NCBI RefSeq assembly: GCF_020740795.1
Contig: NC_067283.1
Coordinates: 130,854,568-130,918,567 of the forward strand
Direction: 5' to 3'
Source: Apus apus
Lineage: Eukaryota > Chordata > Aves > Apodiformes > Apodidae
Length of the DNA stretch: 64,000 nucleotides
The position numbers and the translations under genes are program-made. Positions 1 through 13,500 of the stretch are shown one piece after another. How positions within the stretch are numbered: position 1 is the first letter of the stretch; each line of letters begins with the position of its first letter. The notes under the pieces were generated by a model, which did no database searches, was not told where the DNA came from, and saw nothing but the letters and a program-made list of their open reading frames with translations.

Positions 1-1099
1 AGACTTACTTGTCTTTTAAAATTTACATGTTATTAACAAAGAAATAGCATCATAACGAAGTTCAAAATTCACACTTTGCCAGAAACAAGCTCCAGTAAAG
101 TAGCACAAGAACAGTGTTAAAGGATGCATAGACAGTTAGTAATTCTCATCTGATCAAAGGTATCTTGCAAATGCCAGTCACTCAATTATATATTCCAGCT
201 TTACTGTTACAGTATTTATACACAGCCTACACTGTATAAAAATTGACTAGACAGTAAGCTTTAGTATCATTTTAATTGAAGAAAATTAAACCCATTCCTT
301 CTCTCTTAATCCCCTCTTCATTGTTAAGTCTATTTTTACAGAGCTTTCAACACTGTTTTCATCTACCTACCTGCTTTTTTTTTTTTCCCCAAACTGGCTA
401 CTTAACAGTAACTCAAAATCCATTGTTTTCTTCATTTACCTTAGAAAACTGCCTTATTCTCAAAACCAAAGCCAGAGAAATAATCAAGAAAACTAATCAC
501 AAGCTATGTTTTGATTTTGTTCATTATGTTTTTGTTCTTTTTAAAGAGGACATTAGTGATTTGCATTGCCTCATACAGGAATTTTAATAATCTTTCATGT
601 GACACAAAGATTCTGACTCAAAAGATGTTGGACACTACTGTGGAATTCAACAGAAGGGTTTAACTAAAGGTTTATTCAGAAAGTTTGTCACATAAATATA
701 GTACAATTGAGTATTAATTTAGTAAAAATATCAACATGATAATTACCACAACAGACAATATCAGAAGTTTTTCTTGCACCAGGGATATACTACACTGTTC
801 TATCTACAGTACTTCAAGCAAAAAGAGAGGTTAACTTTTAGAATACAAGCAGCTTTGAATTCACAAAGAAACAATGCCCTGAAGAATAAAAAAACATTTG
901 AGATAGGTGTAACACTAAATGTTCACACATAATAGGTACATCATGTCAAATTTCAATTCAGAATTATTTGATAGGTTTAAGCAAACAAACTTTACAAAGT
1001 CACTTTCTGTATGCAGGCAGCCTCATCCTTAAGCCATTTGCATCCTTCTAGAACAATTGTAAATTTCAAGATCAGGCAGCGGAGAAGAATATAACTTAC
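1..1099 (-). other. NBN intron 11, 5' part, no exon seen
   Basis: AT-rich sequence downstream of the exon 11 donor. I looked on the minus strand for the short Lys/Glu-rich exon 12 and for the conserved MRE11-binding motif and saw neither. The window appears to begin inside the intron. Confidence 0.7.
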
Positions 1100-1574
1100 C
1101 AATATTTTACTCTCCTCTCTCTGCTTTACATTTACTTCTTGAACTCTGCTTCCTTTGGCTTCCAAACATCTTTTTTTTTGTATACTTCCTTGAGCTTCCT
1201 GGTCATGGTCTGTCATTTGATCTTCCCAGTCCAGGTCTCTGCTTCCAAACACAATTTCTAGTGCCTCCGTATCTTCAGGTAACTCATCAAACTCCTTTCT
1301 CTTCCTTGGTGCATGCTTTTCACTAGAAGTAATTTTAGTGTCTGTTCTACCCCTTGCTAGTTTGCCACTTTCCCTTGTAAGCTTTGTACCTGTGTTTTCT
1401 AATGCAAAATTTGGCTTTGGGTCCAGAGTGTTATATTCCTTTTGATGCCGTTCTGCTTTACTGTTCCACACTGATGAAGCTGTGGTTTCAGAGCACTTGG
1501 AAACAGACAATGACCTTTCCTCCACCTTTGCTAGTTTTGGTACAGATGTTTCTTCCCCTTCTTCAGTTCTTTCC
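1100..1574 (-). CDS. NBN: NBN coding exon 11 (large acidic/basic linker exon)
   Basis: The exon is 475 nt (human 448, +27, in frame). It starts [17 protein letters not shown] and runs through [19 protein letters not shown] to [10 protein letters not shown]. The sequence is fast-evolving and charged; only the basic-then-acidic pattern and position match human nibrin. The donor is GTAAGT at 1094-1099. Exon 12 was not found to the left. Confidence 0.87.
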
Positions 1575-4500
1575 CTTAGCCAGAAAGTAATTACAAAAGA
1601 AAGAAATTACAAAAGCATTTTTGAATAGGACTAACTGCATCCACAATGTAACAGCTTCCTGGGATTTACTGACTGCATTGTGAAATTGGAACTTAAGTAG
1701 CCGTAAGGAAAAGTTTGCCATTCTAGGAATATAATCCAAGAATTACCTTTTTAAGTATGATTTGAATTAAATATACACTGCTTCAGTTAGAATGATTTTC
1801 CAGAAACAGCACTATCACAACAAAAAGAGAAGTAACATCAAGAATATTTTGACATACCTTTTTCTAGCTACCGGGAAGTAATTTGTAATTGAGTTAGACT
1901 GGTGACGTGAAGCACTCTCACTAGGTTTACCAGCTTCTGAAATTTTAGATGGTGAGACAGGATAACTTTTTTGACTAAACCCAGATGTTTTGTTCACTCT
2001 AGATACTGATGTTCCTGTGTTTGCACTGCCACTTGTGCTGGGGTTTTTCTTTACAGCAGTCATGTCCTGGAAAGCCGTTATTGCTCTTCTGTCCATCTGA
2101 GGAGTATTCTCTATCTCCATACTACATTGGAGAGAAAAAAAAAAAAATTAAATGGACACACAAGAAGTTACCACAGAGGTACACTGCAGAATACCACTTT
2201 TTAAAAAAGCTGCACCTGTACTTTATAAACAACATAAGTGTGCAAAAAACCAAAATGTAAAATCGAATAAATATATTTTTATAATTGTGAAATGGCTTGA
2301 AAATTTGTAATAGTTAAGACAGTCAATCAAATATGCCAGCATCTACATTTGTATCATAGTCTTAAATCCTATGTAATGTTTTCTGTTACCTACTCCTCTA
2401 AAGGAGAAATCCTCTCATTGCAGATAAGTGACAGCAATTTAGTGAGACTCCTCTCAAACACTGTGTATCTTTGTCCACATCAATGATACTGTTCCGCTGC
2501 CACAAGATTACTTTATTTGCAAGTATTAGCTTAGAAACTATGCTCATGAATACTTTACCACGTCTGCTCTTCTATTTCTGTGTCAGCTATGTATGCTGTG
2601 CTGTTATCTGCAGCAGTTGGCATTATGGTTTCATCCAAACCCAAACTCTGAGAAATGGCTCGTCCTGAAACACCTGGTGCAGTACTTTTAGTTGCACCTG
2701 CAAGATCAATATAAGAGAAGAATTAAAACATTAATATAAAATCTGTTTCCTTGAATGTATTACCACAAAATTGGAATTGATCAGGTGTGCTTTTTGTAAT
2801 AAGGTCTTAAAACAATTTTAATTAAAAAATTAAGTACATTTGTTAGAAAGAAACAGTTCTAAAAGATCATAATCTGGGATTAATTTTTCTTTAAATATTT
2901 TGCTTAAATTGAAATGAAGCATAATGGGAAATCATATCAATATGGACATAATGAAATTAATAAATTACGTAATTTATATTTTACGCAAATCTATCAGAGC
3001 ACACAAACCCTAAAATTTACTGCTTTATTATGATCTCTAACATTGGATGATTACATTTGGGATTGCTTCTATTAACACAGAACCAGTATTTGCTATAAAA
3101 AAAAGAATTCTACAGCAAATTTATCATAATCCACATAGTCAGGGGATTGCCTTAAAACATAATTTGTGCTCTCTATTTAGTTACTCATGTTATTTCTCCA
3201 CAAAACAGAAAGAAGAGCATATACAACATGTTTTATATTGTCTGCCCTTCTACTTGTCTTTGTCTTCATACACTTAAGTCAGAGGATACTAACATCTACT
3301 AGGGCTTTTTGTAACTCTTAAACAATAGCATTTGTTTCCTCTTTGCAAGTAAACTGTAAACATAGCTACCTTTAAAAGCCTGATACACAATCCTTTTATG
3401 CAATTTATTTTTAAAAAATAATTTTTATCCAATTGAATCATTCAGATTGGAAACAAGAATCAGCATTTCTGATTTATTCAGATGTCTGCAGGGTCAATAT
3501 CTTTAAATTTCATCTGAAAACCCATTTGTTTTGTATAGTTTTTTAAACTAACAGGACAGACAACTGATCGTATAAGTTATTCATACAAGAATACTATTCA
3601 ACCAGAATATTTTTGAGAGCTCTGCCAGTACATATATATAGCTTTCTCTCTTCAGAATACATTTTGAGTAAGTAGAGACAAAAGAGTCATTAGTATGCAA
3701 AGACTAATTTATGGGGGTTTTTATTATTTTTTTTAAATTTTAACAAATACAAGAATTTGTAGAACAGTATAGAACCTAGAATTATATGCCTAACACTGAC
3801 AATCTGACAGAAACAAAATACAGACTAACAATTTTGGAAGCAGCATGAAAAGAAAATTAGATGAACAAAACCTCTGTCACTCAAAGATTTTTATTACTAC
3901 TGTATTAGCAAATCTAAGTTAAAATTGGAGACTTGGAATGTCCACAACTAACCTATATACTTTAGCAAACGCAGAAATCATGTCTCTTTGTTTTTACTTT
4001 GCTTTGTCAACATTATGCTTGATTTTGAACAAGGTGGGGGGCACCATTTGAATTTCCCTAAAGCAAATTGCTTTTTCTGCACAATAAAAGCAATTCTTTA
4101 CAAATTAATTCCACCCTTATTCTCTCAATTTCTAACATTTGTCTTCTACCTCCTTATTACCCCAGTCTTTTCATAAAAGATAGTGTGGACTTCCAACAAC
4201 CACATACATACTAATTCAGTGGCCATTAAAAACGTAAACTTCAGATCAACGTAACACTGTTTTAGTGGTCTTGCAAAACAAAACACAGGAACATTAGCCA
4301 TTGATGCCCCTGTAAAAAAGAAATGTTGCTTCTTTAATGTTTTTAAATTTATCAATACCCTTCTTCCAATTACCTTTGTTACCAGGCTGCTTTTGAGGGT
4401 TGCAGTATTTTTCCGTAGACATGAAGAGAACTGCCAATCCAATTTCTGCCTCAGGAATAGACCTGAGATCCTTGCTATTAATATACAAATAAAATAAAGA

Positions 4501-7500
4501 CAAAAAAAAAAAAACTTTTCAATACAGATTCAAAGATGAATAGGCCCAGATATGAAGGGTACAAAATGTTCCATTCCTCCTTTCAAAAAACATAAGACTA
4601 CATCACAATTTTTCACAACACATTAAGTCAGCATAATTAACATTATTATACCCATGTCATACATGTATGAACTTCCACATTTCATGCTACTGTTGCCACT
4701 GTCTGATCCCAGTAATCTGGCCAATGCATCTCTCTCTACCTTATTTCTGGGCACTTAACCAATTGTGCTCTATATCTGATTCAAAAATGTGTGTGAATAG
4801 AAATGTGATTTGAAAGGTTCAAGCAATTCTTCCAAGTCAGTGAGGCACACAAACACCTCTTATGTACTACAGCCATGAGAAGAGCTTGAGTATGGTTTTC
4901 TCTCTTCAGCAGAAAATTCAGAGCAACTAGGTTTAGGTCTCAGTTTGAGAGTTGGGATTTTGTTTTCTTTCATTGTTTTAATAAAACAACATTTGCCCTC
5001 TCAAACAAAACCTACCACCAAAAGAAAAACTGATTTTTATGAAACAGAAGGTGCTCTACAAAAAAATTGTATGCAAATAATTAGACAACAATGAACCATA
5101 TGACCTCAAAGTGCCATCTCATCTCTTTTCCATTAAATACATCAATTTGTTGAAATCCATAGATGACATATTTTCCATTCTTAGGATACATTAAATTTAA
5201 ACTTCTTTTGAATAGAAGAAAAACCACTTGCTGTAATTTCAAAGCAGCTTCATTACAATGAATTATTGTACAACTGCATCCTCCAAAAAAAGAAAAAGCA
5301 AACAAAAAGAAATTGAAAACTCCATCAAATCCTCACAGAACTACCAAGTCCTTTCTTCCCTTTCTCTTGAAGTTTTAGTTACTATGCTAAACACTTAAAG
5401 CAATTAAGAAAATGCCCTCTATATAAGCATTCTACTGATTAAATACATATGTAAACATCATGAGTAAATCTCTGCAGAAATTCTGAAATTACCCTACCAC
5501 TCTACAAGAGAACAATGCTGCACCTTTGCAAGACAGTCAGAATAGAATCAGTCCAGTTTCTCATGGAGTCAGATCCTGGGATCTGCGAGTTGGTCAACCC
5601 CACATCGACAACACAAACTTCAGGAGAAACAAATAAAGAAGTTTCTTTTCTGCCTTCGGTCATCAATTTTGCTTCCCCTCCTCCAAGAACAACTGCTGGA
5701 CCTAGCTTCTTGTGCTAAAAAGAGAATGCAAAATAAAAGAAAAAAAATCTTAAAACAGTCAGCTTAGAAATAACAGCATAATGAACTATCAGCATAATGC
5801 ATATCACTAATACACATACAGACGTGATGTGTTCTGTTTGACCCCCTGTATTGTTAAGAAGACAAACACACAGAAATCCTGCTTTCCTGATGAATCCAAA
5901 ACGAGTATGAATTCACGCAGAACAGAATCTGTGCTCAGCTACTCTTGCAGTATTTTTGAAATGTAAAGCCTGATTACCTGCTTGGCAGTAAGAAATACAA
6001 AAGTTTTTCCACTGAATATTTTTTTCCTTTCATGATGCTCAGATAAATCCAGTTTTTCAGTGCCAATGGAAGGCTCATCAACTGGCGGATGAAAGCTGCA
6101 AGAAAAGAAAATTAAAGTTACAAAATTCAGATTTACTGATCAGTACTGACTCACAGTCCTTTCTGGTTTAGAGTAAAGGTCTGAATTTAAAATACTGTAT
6201 TGCTCTAATAAAACTATTTATATAAATATTTTTTCAAGAGATTGTTTAGATGAAACAGAACCTCTTATTTCTCAACATTTAAGCTCAGATCAAGACTTTC
6301 TACTAAGAGGACAACACTTTCAGGAACATATTCAACCTATCCACTTGGAGAATCTGCTGTACACAAATCCACATTCTTCACTAACAGTACTGACAAACGG
6401 GACTGCAATCTCACTCTGGACTTACTCTAGCTGATAGTGAAACTCCACACAAAATTAGCCATCTTGCTTCCTTTACCCTTCAGGTGTGGACTGCCACCCC
6501 TCCTTCTCTTCTATTGGATCAAGAAACTGTATACCAACAAACTAAGTGACAGCCTACTAAAATGACAGAAAACAGAATCACAGAATTGTGAGAGTTGGAA
6601 GGGACCTCTAGAGATCATCTAGCCCAACTCCCCTGCTAAAGGAGGATCCCCTAGAGCACATTACTCAGGACTGCATCCAGGCAGGTTTTGAAAGACTACA
6701 GAGAAGGAGACTCCACAACCTCCCTGGGCAGCCTGTTCCAGGGCTCTGTCACCCTCACCGTAAATAGGTTTCTCCTCATCTTTAAATGGAACTCCCTATG
6801 TTCCATCTTGTGCTCGTTGCCCCTTGTCCTGTCACCAGGAACTACCGAAGAGTGTCTGGCTCCATCCTCCTTGCACCCACCCTTTAGATACTTATACCCA
6901 CTGATAAGGTCTCCTCTCAGCTTTCTCCAGGCTAAAGATGTCCCAGCTCTCTCAGCCTTTCCTCATGAGAGATGCTACAACGCCCAAATCATCTTTGCTG
7001 CCCTCCACTGGACTCTCTCTCTAGTAGTTCCCTGTCTCTCTTGAACTGGGGAGCCCAGAACTGGATGCAGTATTCCAGATGTGATCTCACTAGGGCAGAG
7101 GAGAGGGGGAGAATGACCCCTCTCGACTACTGGCCACACTCGTCCATATGCAACCCAGGATTCCACTGGCCTTCTTGGCAACAAGGCACATTGCTATCTC
7201 ATAGATAATTTACTATCTACCAGGACTTCCAGATTCTTCTCAGTATTGCTTTCCATCAGGTCCACCCCTAACCTGTATTAGTGCAAGTACACTTTTCTTG
7301 CTGGTGGGATAGAGAACAGAACGGATTCACCCTGCAGATTCTCAGTTGTTTTGTCCAGTATGAGAGAAGAAACCAGGAGGTCAGCTGGGAAACAGATTAG
7401 GCACAAGTGAAATTCTACCCTATAGCTCTTATTTTTTGTTACAGCCTGGTCTCTGCTCCAGTGTACAATGGCATGCCCACATAATAAAAAGCCTCTAGAT

Positions 7501-10500
7501 TTAAGACAAACATTTAACCTATAATTTGATGATAGTATTTACAGGATCTTTGAGCCACTTACTCATTACTACAGCAGTACAGACGAGTACAGACAAGACA
7601 GCGGTTTAGGTATGTACTCTGGCTGATCAGAGAACTACTCATCTTTATTCTGACTGCTACTTATACATCCTTCTCATACTCTTGTGCAGGAAAAAGAAAG
7701 ATGCTGAAACACACTCCTGAAGTCTGGTTTCACAGCAGAATAAGTTACATATATACCATGAGTGCATACATACACATAGATATGGTTTTAAATTTTTCTA
7801 GGCAAGAAACATAATCCATGAAATACTGAAATATTTAAGTTTCTGAAAAAAATGCCCCATCTGTAAACATAAACACTCTTCAGACACTGAATATTAACAC
7901 ACTTACAGCTGAATATGAGAATAAGCACATACATTTTCTACTGCTTCTAAATACAAAATTAAATTAGGATAAGCTAAAATGTACTATATAATGACAGGTA
8001 ATTTTAAATAATCTTTGTTCTTTTGTGTTCTTCACAGTCCATTCCTGAGGCTTTATGTACAAAACTGACCAGCCTGAAACCATCATATTTTGAAAAATGA
8101 GTACTTGATAGGTTTCAGCAACCTTGTTCAAGTCTGTCACAAAATATTGCTGCATTAAAACAATGCCTACTAATTATAAAAAATAAGGTGGCTCAGGTTT
8201 TAGTTAACAGGCCAAAAGACTTCTGATACTGATGTCTGTAGAGGCAGTTATTAGCCTAAGATAAATACAGGGGACAAAGTCATCTTGAAAGACCAAAGGA
8301 TGAGTAAAAAGGGAGAAACATCAGAAACATACTTTGGAACAGGACTACAGTTTCTAAATACATTTCAAAACTCTGCTTTTTAATTTCAGCAAAAAACTTC
8401 AACTGAACATCTCCTCTTCAAGGAAACCTTTGATTTTCCTTTGAAACGCTTATCCAATGCTGATCAAAGCTCAGAAGGCAACACAGTCTTTTTCTCTCTT
8501 AGAATCCTGTATTGCTCCGTCACTTTCTCCCCATAAGCTTTGAATAGTAACACCATTATCCAGAAAAGACCCTGTACAGTCTTGAATCTTTTAATTAATA
8601 GATTTTTATTCTTGATGACTTTCTGTTAAAGGCTCAGTTACTTTCCTACTTTTTTAAAGCCCTGCACTATTTACACCGGACTGCTGTAATAAAATGTTAT
8701 GTCATACTGGGCTGCCCATATGCAGCCATTAGTAAATTCTTTGGTTCTTGTTCTTCCTTGCATAGGTTATCAAGAGAGTACCAGAGGACTGGGGTAATGC
8801 ACTTCACCACGAAAAGCCTCAGGTAAGAAGCTCCAGATTCATACGGGAACTGCAGGTTTGCAATTCTGTCAAGTCTTAGTACAAACAAAAATAAGATTTA
8901 ATTTTTTTGAACTTTAAAGATTACATTTCCCTAAATTTTTTGGGGGATCAGATTGACACTAGTAATCAAGATTTAATTAACAGTGTCAGCCTGTATTACC
9001 ACATCAATATACCTTTCTTATTTCATATCCCAGCTAGTATTACCCCGAGTTATTTAGTGTCTTGCAGATGTACCAGCTCAGGTGAGCTCTAGCCACAATG
9101 CAGAATGTACAGATTCCCAGTGAAAACTAAGTCTTTTTGGAAACTAAATATAAACAGCTGCTAAATAAATTGTTATTATCTTCCCAAAAGCTACATCTTA
9201 ACAATATCGCCTATTTAAAATACTGTAACTATTTTAAATATAGATGTGCGTATTACAACAGCTGTCTTACTTAGCTCGATGCTGAACTCTGTCTTTGAAA
9301 GCTACATAATGGACGTACTGTGTCACTAACATTTAGTCAGCTCAGCTCCTCTGAGGGTCTAAATACTTAGCAAAAATGTTTAAGAAAGGGAAACATATCC
9401 ACCTGGTACTATTTTATGGAGCACTTAACAGCTCAATTACATTGACACTTTTGTATTAAAGAAATGGACAACATGCACCTGGTTTCAAAAGGACAAACCA
9501 CTGTTTGCTTGTTACTGCAACAGCCAGTAACAGCAGCCTCACAGCTAGGCAACATCAGGCCAAGCAAATTTCAGATTGTACAACCAATTGCTAGCTTTTG
9601 GAGGCTTGTGCTTCTAGTACTAAAAAAAAAATAAAATTACATAAAAATCTGCCAGAAAACATTACAGACAACATTTCAGAGAATTCACCTGTCAAGCTAA
9701 CTCCTTCTGACCAAAGTTTACAGTAAACTCAGTAACTAACTGCATACTGGGAAAATATGTCTACACATTGAAATAAGCTTGATATAATTTATTTTAAAGA
9801 AATACAATTTTCTTTATTTTAAAGTATCAGCTCCTAGAAGAGTTTAAATATTGCTTCAAATGTATTAACAAAACCAGTTCCTATTTAGAGCCAGGAACAT
9901 CTCTGTATAGTCAATTCCAAGAGCTCATTTTGTAAATCTAAAGATGAGAGCAAGAAAATTGTATGAATATTAAAATGCACATCATATTAAACATTCTTCC
10001 CTATATAAAGTTGCTATATAACACATATTCTGCCAAATATGATCAGATAAATTTGAAGCCATTTGATAATCTAACTTCCATAAATCTAAATCTATGATAT
10101 TGAAAACATGACATTTACCTTTCGTGATTTGGCAGCTGTTGCCTGGACTGAATAGCTTTGATTAATTCAACAAAAAACTCTGGTTTTATAATTGGTCGAC
10201 CACAAATCAAAGCACTTATAGTCTGAAAAGAGAAAAAAATACGTATTTAATGGATGGCAAAAGTTTAGCCATGTCATAGTTTTAATCTGACAGGCCACTA
10301 AATACCACAGAGACGCTCACTCAGTCTTGCCATGGGGAATGGAGAAGAGAATCAGAAACGTAAAGACACTTGTGAGTTGATGTAAAAAAAAAAAAAAATT
10401 TATGATTGGGGGAAAAATAGTAGTAGTAAAAATAATAGATCATACAAACAAATTACGCACAATCAACTGTACATCACACACTGACCAGCGCCCATCCCAT

Positions 10501-13500
10501 CCCTTGCTAATGACCCCAGAGGAGAGAAAAACTGCAATCTAGGAAGAAAGACTTCCTGGCCAACTCTCATCTATACACTGAGTATGATGTTGCATGACAT
10601 GGAATACTCCATTGGCCAATGTGAACCCATTGCTCTGGCTGTGTTCCCTCCGAGCTTCTTGTGCACCCAAAACCTAGCAAAACATGGGAAGTTGATAAGT
10701 CCTCAATTTCAGTCCAACTTAAAACATCAGTGTATTATTTTCATACCAAATCCCATCCTAAATACAAAACATGGTGCCATTCTAGTTGCTAAGAAAAAAA
10801 TAAGCTCTTTCCCAGCCAAAACCAGGACAGGATGGAATATAATTTAACTAGAGTTAGTTTTTTAAGATTTTAGATTTGGAAAACGTCACACAAACAAAAA
10901 GAACAATACCAAATTTTGCTACTGAAAAACAGGAAAGTTTTATTTCCAACAACCTAGCCTTCAACTGGTGTCTTGACCAAAGTTAAAAAAATGTACAAGG
11001 CAACTCATGAAAATGAGTATTCAAAATTGGCTCCTTTAATTTTCCTTTCCCCCAGCTTCCCATCAACATACACCTCTTTCTACACTTGGAAAAGGAGAGA
11101 CTTCCTAGCAATGCCATCAACATGCAAAAGCTCAACGTACCTTAACGGTAACTTTCACTGATACCATTACAAGGTGAGTACACTCTTCTGTCCATTCATT
11201 CACTACAAGGCCTCCAAGCTGCTGGATGGCTTGATTTAAAGCTGTTTTCTGAGCTACATCTAAACATGAGGAGCAGACAACCAAAGGTTCATACTCTACT
11301 CTGCAAAGCACAAGTAAAAGATAATTTCTTTAGTTATTTCAGCCAGATAGCTTCTTCAGTTATTATGATGAACAGAGCTGACTTAACTATCACATTTGTG
11401 TCTCAAAGAAATCTGAAGGGGAAAAAAATAAAAAAAAACCCCAACACTCTTACCTAGATCAAAGGCTGTGCTTTAAAATTTCCTGAGGAAAGTAAATACT
11501 GATTTTTATTAAGAAAAATAAACAACATTTTGACTTGATGTCTGAAATATTTCTAAGGACTTTTGGGTCTTTCACAGGCATCACACAGAATTAGTGCTCC
11601 AAGAATACTGCAAGGTCAGGGAATATCTGAAGAAATTGAGTGTGTGCTTCCAAAAGCAAAAGTATGCTCAACAGAACAGTCCACAAACAGATCAGTATTT
11701 TAAAAAAACATAAGTGTCATAAAATGCAAGTTCAAGTAAGGTTTTCCTAACACTGCTGAAACCCTTGACCATAGGCCTATTTATATTTGTAGATTGTCCA
11801 TATGGAATTACAGCATATAGAATCCCATTATTTGACTTGATTTAGTCTACTAAGCAAAAAAAAAATTAGATAATCTTTCTGGTACAAGAGGAAAGATGGA
11901 TCTGCTCTGTGACGTTACTCCTGTACCACATTTCAGGTATGCTTATCTAAGATATCAAAAACCATTTATTGTAGTAACTGGAAGAGATGGCCTTTTTTTG
12001 TCAAATCACACCAATAACAGTGACAAAACTGAGTCAAATTTTAAGGGACAAAGCTAAGTTTTCATTGCCTTCATGTTCATTTTAATGGTCACTACCATCC
12101 ATTCTATTTACCTGCCACTTTAAAGTCAAGGAGTGCTTCATGTATTCAAACAAATAGCACTAGCTACCATGTCAAATTTGAAATATTAGCAGGTTGGGTT
12201 CCCTAAAGAGAATACAGACATACCTCACAGCAACAAGCATTCAGTGGCTAGTGCCGCATAAAGCATCTTCCAACTATCTCAGTTTTTTTCTCATTCCATT
12301 AGTAACAGCTAACAAGGGCTCAGACAAGTTGTCCCTACCCTAAACTTTCCTCCCATCTTTAGAACAATTTATGGTTTAGGATTCTGTTCTTCACCTAAGA
12401 TAGCCTGATAATACTCAATATAAATTATAAAACATCTTCTAAAATGCCAGTGCTTCACTATTAAGAACTTTAATCTCTTAGTGTCAAAATAAATGATATT
12501 ATAAAAATATGTAATGGAAAACTACTGCAGAAGCAGATGTGGAACACAGGCAAAATAGTACTTCTCTCCTTTGCTTTCTAAAAACTCACAATCACTGTAT
12601 GGCTTGCCGAGCTGTACAATTTTCTAACATACTCTTTTCAAAAATTGCAATTTTCTACTTGATATTTTTATAATAAAAGCACTTACCTAAACTTGCTCTC
12701 AAAGACTCCAAAGTTGATTCTGTCACCAGACTTCAAAGACACTGAAGAGCCACAAAGTTTTGATCCATTAACAAAGGTCCCGTACTTAGATGTATCTCTT
12801 ACTGTTAATATAGGGACTGAGAGAGACTGGCTCTGAAACAAACATAAATGAGCCATTATAGTTTATCAGAATGTGAGATTACTACCATTAGTTACTACCA
12901 TTATGGATCAAAGAAGGAGATAAATAAGAAAAAGCCCACCAAATACTATCCTAAATAAAGACTTTGGCCAATGAGGCTGTAATTATTCATCTTCTGGTTT
13001 TCACTGTGAAGGAATTAAAGAAAACATACAAATTTTTAGCTTCAAAACTTTTGTACTTCTTACACTCAGTCTTTTTGGAAGCTGTGCAAGGCAATTGTTC
13101 GCTGGCCCAAAGCCTGTGCTAGTGCAATTTAGCAAGGCTCTGAGATTTACTATGGGTGTTTTCACCTACCATCAGCCCTGGCACAGATGCCCAAGTCACC
13201 TTCCTGCACTTTCTTCTACAAGCACCCCTAGTCTTCTACAAACTGCAGAACATGGTAGCACCAATGCACCTTGAGAAGAGGTTAGACGCTGTCAAATTTG
13301 CCAAATTGTTTACAAGTCAAGGAGAACACTGTCAGTCTGTTTTTAATCACATTCTGCCACATAGTAATACACTATTTGCAGTATTAAATGGACGAATATA
13401 TTTTATGTATTTAATTTCAAACTCTACGGTTACATAAATGAAAATTCTGCTGACTGGCTTCAAAACATCCATAAACACTGCAATGCATAAGTGACAGTAC

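Noticed and set aside
276-587. Open frame of 103 codons at the left end
   Set aside because: Low-complexity Phe/Leu/Ser-rich translation of AT-rich NBN intron; no homology recognised.
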